Source of the DNA: DATGMB01 sp035293845
GTDB lineage: Bacteria; Acidobacteriota; Terriglobia; Bryobacterales; Bryobacteraceae
Assembly: GCA_035293845.1 (NCBI GenBank)
Contig: DATGMB010000199.1
Coordinates: 1 to 25,483, forward strand
Direction of reading: 5' to 3'
DNA length: 25,483 bases
Position 1 is the first letter of the stretch, and the number at the start of each line of letters is the position of its first letter. This document shows, one piece after another, positions 1-8,526 of the stretch. Below the pieces are notes generated by a model, which was not told the DNA's origin, did no database searches, and saw nothing but the letters and a program-made list of their open reading frames with translations. Made by a program: the position numbers and the translations under genes.

Positions 1-3000
1 GTGGTAGGCGAAGGCCTGGGTCGAATTGGTCGCGAACAGGGACGTGTTGAACGAAGGCAGCGCCGTGCCCGTCACGGTGGTCTGGGTGTAGCGGTTGTCG
101 AAGCCGGTGGCCAGCGCGCCCGGCCCGCCGAAGTAGACGTAATCGCCGGGCGTCGTCGTGCTGCCGTTCACCCATACGAGCGGCGCGCCGATCTGGTACG
201 TGTACACGCTGTTGAGGCGCCAGCCGCCGGCGATCGCATCGAGCAGGCGCGATTGGATATTCAGCGCGCGCCCGCGGCCCACCGGCAGATCGTAGGTCAG
301 CGCGGTCACAAAGCGCTGCGGGTGGTCGAACGGCGAAACGCGCTTTTCCGGGACCGGGTCGGTATCGTTCAGCCAGGTGTCCTGCTCGATCAGCCGCGAG
401 TAGCCGTAGTTGACGATGGCGGAGAGGCCCTTCGAGAAGCGCCGTTCCAGCCGCAGGTTGAGGCTGTGAAAATAGGAGCTGCCGCGATCGAGGTCCTGCT
501 CGATGATGCCGGTCGAACCGCTCCACGCCCCCGAGCCGTAGCCCAGCGGAAATTCGGGATACGGTGCGAGCAATTGGGAGAACGCGATGGTCGAGTTGTT
601 CAGGTTGCCGCCGTTCGGCAGCAGGCCGGCGAAGGGGTTCGGGACGTTGGCGGTCATCGTGGTGTTGATCGCGTTATCCCGCACCGGCAGGGTGCTGAGG
701 TACTGGCGCGGAATGCCGTTGAGCTGCGTCACCGTGATCGGGGTGTGGACCGCGTGGTTGCCGATATACGCCACTTCGATCATGGTGTTGGCGCCGAACT
801 GGTGCTGCACGTCGAAGTTCCAGCGCAGCGAATACGGGTTCTTCATCTCCGGATTGAGGAAGTTGATGGTCTGGCCGTTAAACGTCGCGAGGCCCGCGGC
901 GGAGCCCGCCGGCTGCACGAAACCGTTCGGGAAGGGGTTGCTCAGCGTCGCCGCCGGCGTGAGGAAGTTGTTGCTGGTCGGCACCATCTGGGTGCTCTGG
1001 CTGAAGCCCTCCTGCGCCAGAATCGGATTGGTCGAATAGGCGCCGGTGGTGGAGAGGCTGGCGATCGTGACCGGCTGGACGAACATGCCGAATCCCGCGC
1101 GGATCACCGTGCCGCGGAGCGCATCCGGGCTCCACGCCACGCCGGCGCGCGGGCTGAGCAGGTGCGAGGTGTTCCGGTAGACCGCGTTATTGCTCGGGCT
1201 GGCGAACTCGAGGCCGCCCGGCACATTGAACGAGGAAATCCCCGGAACCGGGTTCTTCGCGAAGGCGGCTTCGGCGTTCGCGGCGATCGGGTTGGCCGCG
1301 GTGTAGTTGAAGCCATCCACCGTGCGGCCGTATTTTTCCCGCACCGGGCCGTCGTGGTCGAAGTGCACGCCAAGATTGATGGTCAGGTTGCGGCTGGCGC
1401 GCCAGTCGTCCTGGAGGAAGCCGGCCCCGTAGTACGAGTAGAAAGACGAGTAGCTGTTGATGTCGAACGATCCGCTCGTCGGCAGCCCCATCAGGAACGA
1501 CGCCAGGTCCTGCCCCTGCGCGACCGTCGTCGACGCATTCGATGCGGCGCGGTCCCACGAGTTGTTGAAGCCGAACGTCCCGGTCGAGTTCCCGTAGGTG
1601 ATGAAGTTCATGCGGTACTGGCGAAGGTCGGCGCCGAATTTGATGGTGTGGTTGCCGTGAATCTTCACCACGTCGCCAAAGAGCTGCAGCGACTGCGACG
1701 GGTAGTTGCTGGCCCCGCTGGCGCCGAGGCTCTGGAACGTGCTGAGGGAAACGACCGGCATCTGCAGGTACTCGGCGCCGGTCGCCATGTAGGCCGGGAA
1801 GCCGAGCGTGGTGGGATTGAAGCCCGAGCTCGGCAGGGCGTGGACTTCGGCGAGGCGCGTAAAGTTCAGCCGCAAGTTGCCGACCGTGGAGGGCGTGAAC
1901 GTGTAGACTTCGTCGGCCGTGGCGCCCAGCGGATTGCGGTAGAGCAGCGAGCCCTCGGCCGGATTGCCGAAGTAGTTGTTCTTGATCTGCGTTTCGGCCG
2001 CGTTCCGGACGTCGAAGAACAGGCGGCTGCGGTCGCTCATGTTCCAGTCGAGCCGGCCGAATTCGTTGTTGTAGTTGTCGACGGTGGTGGCGTTGGTCGA
2101 GTAGTTATTGACCCCGGTGGGCGATACGCCGACCGTGACGTTCGGCTCGGGATAGAACTTCAGGTAAGCCTGCGCGATCGGGTTCAGGTAGCCCTGCGGC
2201 AGGATGTTGCCGGGGATCGGCGTGCGCGTGATGGTGGTGCCGTTCAGCACCGCCGAATACGGGTCGTAGAGCTGGTACTGCGATCCGGCCGCCAGGAGCG
2301 AAGAGAAGTTGCCCTGCCGTTCCGCGTCCGTGGGCACCGTGAGGAGCGCGGGCGCCGGCTGGCTGTCCTTCAGCCCTTCGTAGGCGAAGAACCAGAAGAC
2401 GCGATTGCGGCCGTTGAAGTGCGGGAGCAGCACCGGGCCGCCCGCCGTCACACCCCACTGGTTGAAATGCGTGATCTGCAGGCCCTGGCCGGCGCGATTG
2501 CGGAAGAAATCGTTGGCCACCATGTTGGAAGGCTGGTTGTATTCCCAGGCCGAGCCGTGCAGCCCGTTGGTCCCGCTCTTGAGCACCTGATTCACGGTGC
2601 CGCCGCCGGTGTGACCGAACGAGGAATCGGCGTCGAACGCCTTCACCCGCACTTCCATCACGGCATCGCGCGGCGGGTTATAGGCGGCGCGGCCGTCCCA
2701 GGTGGCATCCGGCACGCCATCCACCAGGAGTTCGCTCGTCTGCGAGGGAGTGCCCGCGATGCTGAACGCGGAGGGTCCGCCGAGGTCGAAGGGATGCACC
2801 AGGGTCGGCGTGCCGGTGGCGATGACGCCGATTGCGAACTGCTGCACCATGAGCGGCGTGCCGCCGTTGAGCGGAATATCTTCGACCTGCTTCGTGGTGA
2901 TGGCCTGGCCGGTGGACGCGTTATCCGTGTTGAGCAGCGGCGCATCCGCGGTGATTTCGACCGTGGTCGCGGTGTCTCCGATTTCGAGGCGGATATCGAT

Positions 3001-3300
3001 CACCGGGTGGTCGCCCGCGCCGACCTGGATTCCCTTGCGGATGAATTCTTTGAATCCCTGCACCGAAGCGGACAGATCGTATTGCCCGCTGGCGAGGAAC
3101 GGCAGCGTATACTGGCCGCCGGAATCGGAGACGGTCTGCACCCTGGTCCCCGTGCGGACCTCGGTGGCAACGACCTTGACGCCCGGAACGGCGGCGCCGG
3201 TCGGATCGGTGACGGCCCCGCTGATCGTGCCGCGCGATTCCTGCGCGTAGCACGCCAGCGCGGCCAAAAGCGTGCAAATAGCGGCTCGGCTGAACGTCAT
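1..3300 (-). CDS. TonB-dependent receptor (Oar-like), 3' end outside window
   Basis: This is an outer-membrane TonB-dependent transporter or adhesion protein of the Oar/carboxypeptidase-regulatory type that is abundant in Acidobacteria; its substrate is unknown. The frame is open for 1100 codons from ATG (3300-3298) to the left edge, so the C-terminal beta-barrel is incomplete. Residues 1-19 form a signal peptide ending ACYA before QESRG. Residues 22-105 are a CarboxypepD_reg beta-sandwich (GTISGAVTDPTGAAVPGVKV, then a GQYTLPFLASGQYDLSV stretch). The plug follows (EITADAPLLNTDN, QVEDIPLNGG, GGGTVNQVLKSGTN), and then aromatic-rich barrel strands. AGGGG lies 6 nt before the ATG as a Shine-Dalgarno site. 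A long opposite-strand open frame covers the gene, but it shows no domain and is a codon-bias shadow. The family call is firm; the ligand cannot be inferred. Confidence 0.93.
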   Translation of the reverse strand, partial: MTFSRAAICTLLAALACYAQESRGTISGAVTDPTGAAVPGVKVVATEVRTGTRVQTVSDSGGQYTLPFLASGQYDLSASVQGFKEFIRKGIQVGAGDHPVIDIRLEIGDTATTVEITADAPLLNTDNASTGQAITTKQVEDIPLNGGTPLMVQQFAIGVIATGTPTLVHPFDLGGPSAFSIAGTPSQTSELLVDGVPDATWDGRAAYNPPRDAVMEVRVKAFDADSSFGHTGGGTVNQVLKSGTNGLHGSAWEYNQPSNMVANDFFRNRAGQGLQITHFNQWGVTAGGPVLLPHFNGRNRVFWFFAYEGLKDSQPAPALLTVPTDAERQGNFSSLLAAGSQYQLYDPYSAVLNGTTITRTPIPGNILPQGYLNPIAQAYLKFYPEPNVTVGVSPTGVNNYSTNATTVDNYNNEFGRLDWNMSDRSRLFFDVRNAAETQIKNNYFGNPAEGSLLYRNPLGATADEVYTFTPSTVGNLRLNFTRLAEVHALPSSGFNPTTLGFPAYMATGAEYLQMPVVSLSTFQSLGASGASNYPSQSLQLFGDVVKIHGNHTIKFGADLRQYRMNFITYGNSTGTFGFNNSWDRAASNASTTVAQGQDLASFLMGLPTSGSFDINSYSSFYSYYGAGFLQDDWRASRNLTINLGVHFDHDGPVREKYGRTVDGFNYTAANPIAANAEAAFAKNPVPGISSFNVPGGLEFASPSNNAVYRNTSHLLSPRAGVAWSPDALRGTVIRAGFGMFVQPVTIASLSTTGAYSTNPILAQEGFSQSTQMVPTSNNFLTPAATLSNPFPNGFVQPAGSAAGLATFNGQTINFLNPEMKNPYSLRWNFDVQHQFGANTMIEVAYIGNHAVHTPITVTQLNGIPRQYLSTLPVRDNAINTTMTANVPNPFAGLLPNGGNLNNSTIAFSQLLAPYPEFPLGYGSGAWSGSTGIIEQDLDRGSSYFHSLNLRLERRFSKGLSAIVNYGYSRLIEQDTWLNDTDPVPEKRVSPFDHPQRFVTALTYDLPVGRGRALNIQSRLLDAIAGGWRLNSVYTYQIGAPLVWVNGSTTTPGDYVYFGGPGALATGFDNRYTQTTVTGTALPSFNTSLFATNSTQAFAYH

Positions 3301-3332
3301 AATAGACCCCTAAATCCTGAATTTTCCTCCAG

Positions 3333-3367
3333 GTTATTCGCCGGGCCATCGATTCGTCAATGTTGAC
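3333..3367 (-). promoter_or_regulatory. Putative promoter and palindrome upstream of the TonB receptor gene
   Basis: Reading the minus strand, TTGACG (3360-3355) is followed after 16 nt by AATAAC (3338-3333), a plausible -35/-10 pair that would give a leader of about 25 nt. A perfect inverted repeat, GTCAA-TG-TTGAC (3356-3367), overlaps the -35 element and could be an operator. This is pattern matching only. Confidence 0.35.
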
Positions 3368-3407
3368 TAAGGAAAGGGATTGTTAAGGTTCACTAAACGG
3401 ACGGGTC

Positions 3408-3854
3408 TTATCGGGCGCGGGACTTGAGGACGAGCAGATGATCGGCGAGCTTGCCGGTGGCGAGGGCCTGGACGCCGGCATCGAACGTGACCAGGACGCC
3501 GCCGCGGCGCGCGGCCTGGGCGAGGAGCAGGGCGTCGGTCCACAGGCGGTGGCCGCGGAGCTGGGGAGCGAGAGGGAGGAGATCGGCGTGGATATCGTGG
3601 TCGAGCGGCCAGAACTGGTGACCGGGCAAGGCCAGCATGTCGCGGAGCGCTTCCAGAGCAGCCTCGCTGTTTACCTGCCCTTCCGTGACTGCCGGATTCG
3701 TCAACAGCCGCAATAGGCCTACCTGTGTGATCGCGTTCGTCGCCCATGCTTTGTGGCCCGTGCCGGTGAACCAGGACTGTGCCGAAGCGTGGGAGGGTTG
3801 TTTGGGCCAGGAAAGCGCTACCAGGACGTTGACGTCTAGGAGGTAAGCGCTCAT
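3408..3854 (-). CDS. vapC: PIN-domain toxin, VapC family ribonuclease
   Basis: This 148-residue protein matches PIN-domain endoribonuclease toxins in length and motif order; such toxins cut tRNA or rRNA when released from their antitoxin. Visible motifs are the N-terminal LLDVNVLVAL with acidic Asp7, TDALLLAQAA with Asp107, and LVTFDAG with Asp125. The usual second acidic position, in the segment after WATNAIT, is Gln44 here (TQVGLLRLL). From memory, Q occurs in a mycobacterial-type subgroup, so this need not mean inactivity. The ATG (3854) overlaps the stop of the antitoxin gene as ATGA, so translation is coupled in the usual antitoxin-first order. Cellular target is unknown. The family call is firm. 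Confidence 0.9.
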   Translation of the reverse strand: MSAYLLDVNVLVALSWPKQPSHASAQSWFTGTGHKAWATNAITQVGLLRLLTNPAVTEGQVNSEAALEALRDMLALPGHQFWPLDHDIHADLLPLAPQLRGHRLWTDALLLAQAARRGGVLVTFDAGVQALATGKLADHLLVLKSRAR

Positions 3855-4078
3855 ATCTCGTCTTCCAGCAACTCTTTGATTCGCTCGGTCGTGATCGTGG
3901 GGAAGTGCTCGGGAACGTCGAACACCGGCCAGCCGTTCACATGCTTGATCGGGATCCGGTAGTTCTTGCCCCGGCGGATCAGCTCGGAAGCCGCTTTCCC
4001 GAGCGACATGTGATTCTCCTCGGCGAATTCCTGCATGGCCTTGGCGGCATCATCGTCCAGGGAAAGCGTGGTCCGCAT
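3851..4078 (-). CDS. vapB: VapB-like antitoxin (ribbon-helix-helix type)
   Basis: This 75-residue protein starts MRTTLSLDDDAAKAM, the short beta strand plus helix typical of CopG/RHH DNA-binding antitoxins, followed by a second helix (SLGKAASELIRRG). The C-terminal half (KNYRIPIKHVNGWPVFDVP, then an acidic tail ending ELLEDEI) should be the toxin-binding arm. It lies directly before the PIN toxin with an ATGA overlap. The start is set by the conserved RTTLSLDDD N-terminus. GAAGG is only 1 nt from the ATG, too close for a normal ribosome site, so the transcript may be leaderless. It probably represses its own promoter through the repeats just upstream. Confidence 0.87.
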   Translation of the reverse strand: MRTTLSLDDDAAKAMQEFAEENHMSLGKAASELIRRGKNYRIPIKHVNGWPVFDVPEHFPTITTERIKELLEDEI

Positions 4079-4085
4079 GCCTTCA

Positions 4086-4130
4086 TGATGTCAAGAGTCG
4101 CCGATTGATGTCAATTCGCGGATATTGATG
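4086..4130 (-). promoter_or_regulatory. Periodic operator-like repeats upstream of vapBC
   Basis: TGATGTCAA occurs at 4086-4094 and 4106-4114, and a truncated copy TGATG at 4126-4130. The start-to-start spacing is exactly 20 bp each time, about two helical turns. The core TGA-TG-TCA is palindromic, and the middle copy extends to ATTGA-TG-TCAAT (4104-4115). On the minus strand the two full copies read TTGACATCA, so each also contains a TTGACA -35-like hexamer. The position immediately upstream of vapB fits an autoregulatory RHH operator. Protein binding is inferred. Confidence 0.5.
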
Positions 4131-4134
4131 CGTG

Positions 4135-5748
4135 CTACTTCCCAATCGCCTTGCGCACCACTTGTAGCGCTTCCATCTGCGCGTTGGGCGCGTATTCCAT
4201 GATGGCGCCCTGCCCGCGCAGGATCTTCGCCAGCTCCGCGGGATCGATCTCCTGCACGGCCTTTCCGCCCGCAATCGCCAGCTTCGCGGCGGCGCCGGCG
4301 GCCTGGCCGAGGATCATGTATTGCGGCTCCATGCGGACCGACGAATACGCCACGTGGCTGGCGGAAAATGCGGCGGTCACGAGCAGGTTGGCCGCTTCGG
4401 CGCGCCGCGGCAGCAGGATGCGGTAGGGGATCTGGTAGGGCTTCACCGGCACCTGCATGTCGCCTTCGTTGCGGACGAATCCATCGGCATCGACGATGCG
4501 CTCGACGTTGTGGGAATCGCTGTTGTAGGAGCCCATGCCGATGGGGTCGGGCTTCGTGAGATCGGTCTGGAGGTCCTTTTGGACCATCACATATTCCCCA
4601 ACCATGCGGCGCGCTTCGCGGATGTAAAGCTGGCGGGGCCAGTTGGCGGTGTCGGTGAATTCGTCCTTGCAGAGTCCCCAGCTATTCATTTCCGCGCGGA
4701 GGGGCTCGGGGACCTGCGGGTCGTGCGCCAGGAAATAGAAGAAGCCGGCCTGGTAGTCGCGGTGCGCCTGCCAGATGGCGCCGCGCTCGGCATAGCTCGC
4801 CTCGGGGTAATGCCAGCTTCCGCCGATGTAGTCGGTCGAAAACGGGCCGTTGTTGTTGACGTCGGTTGTGCCATTGGGAAGGCGCTCGATGTTCATGAAG
4901 CGGGCGAGCGCGGGCGTGCGGTGCTCGGCGGCCTCGATGGCGCGGATCAGGCGGGCGAGGAGAGCATAGCGCGCCGGGTCGTAGTTCGCCGGTTTGGGAA
5001 ACGGCGCCTGGCGCTCCGGCGATTCGCAGAAGCACATGCGGAAGTTGTAGGCCTGGATGCGGCGGTCGGCCGAACCGGGCGGGCCGGGGCGCTCGGCGGA
5101 GATTTCGGGTAAGAGGCGCGGCCCTTCGCGAGCGGGAATATCCACCAGGAACTGGTGAAATGGCGTGCGCTCGCGGACGCCGGCCAGCGATTCGCCGTAT
5201 TGCGACTGCGATTCGCGGCCGTAGGTGTAGGTTACGCCCGCCTGGGCCATGACGTCGCCTTCGTAGCTCGCGTCGATGAAGACGCGGCCCCTGAATTCGT
5301 CGCCGTTTTCCATGCGGAGGGCGACGAGCGTGCGCCCTTCCTTGCGCACGCCGGATTTTTCGGCGAGGCGCCGGTGCTCGAAGAGCTCGACGCCGGCTTC
5401 GCGCAGCATCTCGCGGAAAATGTCCTCGGCGACGTGCGGCTCGTGCAGCCAGGCAACCTCGTTGCCGTAGCGCGGCATCTGATAGTGCCGGCCGGCGCGC
5501 CAGTAGAATTCGAGCGCGTAACCGCCAATCGCCTCCTTGCGGCCGTAATCGGTGCGGCCGAGGCCGCTCGAAACCATGCCGCCCACGTGGCCGGTAGGCT
5601 CGGCGAGCGCGGTGTGGAGGCCCATGCGTGCGGCGCTGACGGCGGCGATCACGCCTCCGGCGGTCCCGCCGTACACGACTACGTCATAGGCGCGCACGGC
5701 GGCGTGGGCGCATGCGGCGGCGAGAAAGAGGATCATGACCCGGAGCAT
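4135..5748 (-). CDS. Exported FAD-dependent oxidoreductase (FAD_oxidored family)
   Basis: This 537-residue flavoprotein resembles the family of secreted FAD-dependent oxidoreductases often labelled xanthan lyase-like or glycoside-associated in soil bacteria. Residues 1-16 form a signal peptide (FLAAACAHA). A Rossmann beta-alpha-beta unit follows (YDVVVYGGTAGGVIAAVSAA, about 21-40), then the family's second motif TGHVGGMVSSGLGRTD (52-67). VFIDASYEGDVMAQAGV and the C-terminal ILGQAAGAAAKLA are the usual late FAD-contact segments. The start at 5748 is chosen because it gives the signal peptide; the same frame is open further upstream but that part overlaps the aminotransferase gene. Substrate is unknown; a periplasmic sugar or lactone dehydrogenase role is only a guess. 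Confidence 0.88.
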   Translation of the reverse strand: MLRVMILFLAAACAHAAVRAYDVVVYGGTAGGVIAAVSAARMGLHTALAEPTGHVGGMVSSGLGRTDYGRKEAIGGYALEFYWRAGRHYQMPRYGNEVAWLHEPHVAEDIFREMLREAGVELFEHRRLAEKSGVRKEGRTLVALRMENGDEFRGRVFIDASYEGDVMAQAGVTYTYGRESQSQYGESLAGVRERTPFHQFLVDIPAREGPRLLPEISAERPGPPGSADRRIQAYNFRMCFCESPERQAPFPKPANYDPARYALLARLIRAIEAAEHRTPALARFMNIERLPNGTTDVNNNGPFSTDYIGGSWHYPEASYAERGAIWQAHRDYQAGFFYFLAHDPQVPEPLRAEMNSWGLCKDEFTDTANWPRQLYIREARRMVGEYVMVQKDLQTDLTKPDPIGMGSYNSDSHNVERIVDADGFVRNEGDMQVPVKPYQIPYRILLPRRAEAANLLVTAAFSASHVAYSSVRMEPQYMILGQAAGAAAKLAIAGGKAVQEIDPAELAKILRGQGAIMEYAPNAQMEALQVVRKAIGK

Positions 5749-5948
5749 GCCATTCAGGGTACCTCTCGGCTCCTGCGCGCGGCGCTCCGCTCGGGCGCGG
5801 CGGGTTGCGCCCTGGGGGCCGGGCATGCCGGCCCGCGGCGGGGCAAAGCTGGCTGAGCAGCGCTCCGGTCGGCTGGCAAGACCCCGCCGGGGAAAAAGTT
5901 GCGGCCGCCGGCTGATGCACCTCGCTGGTGTGCCCGTGTCGCTCGGAA
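5749..5948. other. Intergenic stretch of 200 bp without a gene
   Basis: No credible coding frame is seen. A strong GC hairpin (7-bp arms at 5816-5822 and 5828-5834, 5-nt loop) sits in the middle, but no T-tract follows on either strand, so it is not a convincing intrinsic terminator. The promoter of the oxidoreductase gene should lie here; I could not identify it. Confidence 0.4.
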
Positions 5949-7076
5949 TCAGCGATCCGCGCCCGCGGCCTGGCTGCGCAGCATCGCATCCAGGCGCGCC
6001 AGCCCTCCGGCGAATTTCTCGCCGCTCGCGGCAAATCCGAGCCGGAACCACTCCGGCATTCCGAAGCAATCGCCGGGGGCGAGCAGCACGCCATGCCGCA
6101 TCGCGCGGCGGCAGAACTCGCGGCCATCCGCTCCCGAGACGAGCGAGGCCATCGCCGTCATGCCGCCCGCGGGCCGCACCCAGCGCAGTTGGTTCGCGTG
6201 CTCGGCGAAAAATTGGTCCAGCAACGCCAGATTCTGCTGCGCGACGCGGCGGGCGCGGCCGTAAATGGCATCGCAATGGCGCAGCGCGAGCTCACCCAGC
6301 CGCTCGCTGAGCGCGGCATTGGAAGCGGTGAAATACGCCCGCGCGTTGTTGAAGCGCGCGCGCCGGGCAGGGTCGCGCTCGACGATCCACCCGGTGCGCA
6401 GCCCGCTCAGGCAGAGCGCCTTCGAGAAATCGCTGAGGACCGTAACACCCTCGAACTGCGCGGCGGAGGGGATTTCGCGGCCGTGATAGATGGGGTGGTA
6501 CACCTCATCGGCGATGAGCGCCACGCCGCGCGCCGCGCAGAAATCGCGCAGCGCCCGCATCTCTTCCGGGCTAACCACAGCGCCGGTCGGATTGTGCGGG
6601 GTGTTGACCAGCACGAACGCGGTGCGGCCGTCCACGCGCGCGCGGATTTCATCGGGATCGATACGGAAGCCGTTCTCCGCGCGCAGGCAATAGTCGCGGA
6701 CTTCGATCCCGAGCGAACCGGCGAGTGCCGCATTGGCGGGAAAGCCGGGGTTCGGCAGCACCACATTCGCGCCAGGCTCGGCGGCGAGAAAGAAGAGGAT
6801 GAGGAGCGCCTCGGCGCCGCCCGTGGAAACGTGCACAGCCTCCGGCGGAACGCCGTACATCCCGGCGATGGCGGCACGCAGTTCCTCGGTCCCGGTGGAA
6901 CTGGTGTAACTCAGCGCGGTTTCGATCAGGCGCTCGCCGGCGCCCTCCTCGAGCGCCAACAGCTCGCGCAAGGTCCAGACGGGGCCGGTGCTCGCGCCGA
7001 GGTCGAATTCGATGGGCGGGTCGGCCGTGAATTTCTGTTCCAGCCAGTGGTCGAGGGCGAAAGGTCGAAGTTGCAT
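5949..7076 (-). CDS. PLP-dependent class I/II aminotransferase
   Basis: This 375-residue cytoplasmic aminotransferase of fold type I is close in size to the aspartate/histidinol-phosphate group. Visible landmarks are STGGAEALL (84-92, cofactor phosphate region), NTPHNPTG (158-165), IADEVYHPIYH (188-198, Asp190 and Tyr193 for PLP), SDFSKALCLSGLRTGW (215-230, Lys219 as the Schiff-base lysine) and WFRLGFA with Arg345, the usual substrate-carboxylate arginine. All catalytic positions are present. The start ATG (7076) gives the normal N-terminus, although no clear Shine-Dalgarno site precedes it; the frame continues upstream only as an antisense shadow of the phosphatase gene. Amino-acid specificity cannot be read. 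It is divergent from the PP2C gene, with a 90-bp shared promoter region. Confidence 0.9.
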   Translation of the reverse strand: MQLRPFALDHWLEQKFTADPPIEFDLGASTGPVWTLRELLALEEGAGERLIETALSYTSSTGTEELRAAIAGMYGVPPEAVHVSTGGAEALLILFFLAAEPGANVVLPNPGFPANAALAGSLGIEVRDYCLRAENGFRIDPDEIRARVDGRTAFVLVNTPHNPTGAVVSPEEMRALRDFCAARGVALIADEVYHPIYHGREIPSAAQFEGVTVLSDFSKALCLSGLRTGWIVERDPARRARFNNARAYFTASNAALSERLGELALRHCDAIYGRARRVAQQNLALLDQFFAEHANQLRWVRPAGGMTAMASLVSGADGREFCRRAMRHGVLLAPGDCFGMPEWFRLGFAASGEKFAGGLARLDAMLRSQAAGADR

Positions 7077-7166
7077 AACGGACTCGCGGGCTATGGGACT
7101 GCTATAACTGATTATCTGCCTTTCTTTCGACCAGCCGTGGTACAGTTTCATTTTTGCGCTCGCGAG

Positions 7167-7889
7167 ATGCTGGAATCCTGCGCATTGACCGATCCGGGCT
7201 GCGTCCGGTCGAATAACGAAGATTGCTGCCTCGTCGATGAGGACCTCGGGCTGTACGTTCTCGCCGATGGCATGGGCGGCGCCAAAGCCGGCGAGCGCGC
7301 CTCGCGCATGGCCGTGGACGCGGTGGCGGAGACGGTGCGGCGCGCGGGGCGGCGGGATTCCCAGGTGCTGCTGCTGGCGGTCGAAGAGGCCAACCGGCGC
7401 GTCGTGGAGGCGGCGCATAGCGACCCGGCGCTTGAGGGCATGGGAACGACGCTGGTGGCGGCGCTCGAAGTGAGCGGCAGTGTCGATATTGCGAGCGTGG
7501 GGGATAGCCGCGCGTACATGCTGGATGACCGCGGGCTGCGCCGCATTACGGACGATCAGACGTGGGTCAACGAGGTGGGACGCCCGATGGGGCTGGACGA
7601 GGACAGCCTGCGGCATCACCCCTGGCGCCACGTGCTGACGATGGCCATCGGCGCCAACGCGCCCCTGGCGGTCAATTATTATTCCGTGGAACTGGGGCCG
7701 GGAGCCCTGCTGCTGCTGTGCAGCGACGGGTTGCACGGCGTCGTGGAGGCGCAAGACATGGAGCGGATCCTGCGCGGCGGGAGGGACGGGATTTCACTGG
7801 AGGAAAGCTGCCGCCGGTTGATTCAGGCGGCGAAAGAGGCCGGCGGGCCGGACAACATCACAGCGGTACTGGTCCGGAAAGCGGCATAG
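7167..7889 (+). CDS. PP2C-type serine/threonine protein phosphatase
   Basis: This 240-residue cytoplasmic protein is a compact bacterial PPM phosphatase (PrpC/Stp1 size class) that removes phosphate from Ser/Thr with two metal ions. The motifs are in canonical order: SNNEDC (15-20), VLADGMGGAKAGERAS (31-46, Asp34), GMGTTLVAAL (91-100), IASVGDSRAYML (108-119), ITDDQTWV (127-134), LLCSDGLHG (183-191, Asp187) and GGPDNITAVLV (226-236, Asp229). The start ATG (7167) gives the standard N-terminus; an in-frame GTG at 7137 is possible but less natural. It is followed after 16 nt by two exported proteins on the same strand. No partner kinase is in the window. Confidence 0.93.
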   Translation: MLESCALTDPGCVRSNNEDCCLVDEDLGLYVLADGMGGAKAGERASRMAVDAVAETVRRAGRRDSQVLLLAVEEANRRVVEAAHSDPALEGMGTTLVAALEVSGSVDIASVGDSRAYMLDDRGLRRITDDQTWVNEVGRPMGLDEDSLRHHPWRHVLTMAIGANAPLAVNYYSVELGPGALLLLCSDGLHGVVEAQDMERILRGGRDGISLEESCRRLIQAAKEAGGPDNITAVLVRKAA

Positions 7890-7905
7890 GCGCGCTCAGA
7901 TTTTC

Positions 7906-8526
7906 GTGAATTCGATCCTCCTCCGGCTCGGAGCGCTGGTCGTGGCGCTCGCCGGTTCCGCGACGGCCCAGGTCGCGATTCTGCAAATCCACATTCTTGA
8001 AGGAGAGGGCTCCGTCCACGCTCCGGGCAGCCGGGCCGCGCGCCCGCTCACGGTCGAGGTGACCGATGAAACCGGCAAGCCCGTGCCGGGAGCCGCGGTC
8101 AGCTTTCACCTGCCGGACGAGGGCGCCACGGGCGTGTTCGGCAACGGGCTGCGCACCGAGATCGCGATCACCGATGCACAGGGGCGGGCGTCGGCGCGCG
8201 CCATGACGCTCAACCGCGCGGCGGGACGGTTCGAGATCCGCGTGGTGGCATCGAAGGAACAGGCGCGGGCGGGCGTGGTTTCGTTCCAGTACATTGCCGA
8301 GCCGCACAGCGGAGCGGCATCGGCCGCGGCGGTTGCTCCGGCGGCCCCGGCGCCGCGGGCGATGTCCTCGGGGCGGCTGCGCTGGATCGCGATTGCGGCG
8401 CTCGCGGCGGGCGGCGCGGCGGCGGGCATTCTGAGCGCCGCGCGGTCCGGGACCGCCGCTCCGGCCGCGTCCAACACTTCGACGGTCACGATCGGTCCGC
8501 CATCGACCACGGTGCTGAAGCCATGA
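7906..8526 (+). CDS. Exported Ig-like (Big_1-type) protein with C-terminal membrane helix
   Basis: This 206-residue protein starts at GTG (7906), which gives a clean signal peptide (LRLGALVVALAGSATA before QVAIL). Residues about 35-130 form a single bacterial Ig-like domain of the invasin/Big_1 style: a LTVEVTDETGKPVPGAAVSF segment, GVFGNG, and AITDAQGRASARAM. An Ala/Pro-rich linker follows, then a hydrophobic Gly/Ala-rich helix (WIAIAALAAGGAAAGIL), so the domain is probably tethered in the periplasm by a C-terminal anchor. It lies 16 nt after the PP2C gene and overlaps the next gene by ATGA, indicating one operon. No enzymatic motif is visible; the function is unknown. Confidence 0.8.
   Translation: MNSILLRLGALVVALAGSATAQVAILQIHILEGEGSVHAPGSRAARPLTVEVTDETGKPVPGAAVSFHLPDEGATGVFGNGLRTEIAITDAQGRASARAMTLNRAAGRFEIRVVASKEQARAGVVSFQYIAEPHSGAASAAAVAPAAPAPRAMSSGRLRWIAIAALAAGGAAAGILSAARSGTAAPAASNTSTVTIGPPSTTVLKP

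Noticed and set aside
1..3366. Plus-strand open frame of 1121 codons opposite the TonB receptor gene
   Set aside because: Its translation is Arg/Val/Gly-rich with no domain, signal or motif, while the minus strand reads a full Oar-like receptor with signal peptide and ribosome site. It is a codon-bias shadow in GC-rich DNA.
5816..5834. GC-rich hairpin as an intrinsic terminator
   Set aside because: No T-tract follows on either strand and the surrounding 200 bp is generally GC-rich, so chance is likely.
5749..6276. Long N-terminal extension of the FAD oxidoreductase frame
   Set aside because: It would overlap the aminotransferase gene in another frame and bury the signal peptide; the ATG at 5748 is the natural start.
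5928..7166. Upstream extension of the PP2C frame to 653 residues
   Set aside because: It is antisense to the aminotransferase gene and contains no motif; the phosphatase domain starts at the ATG 7167.
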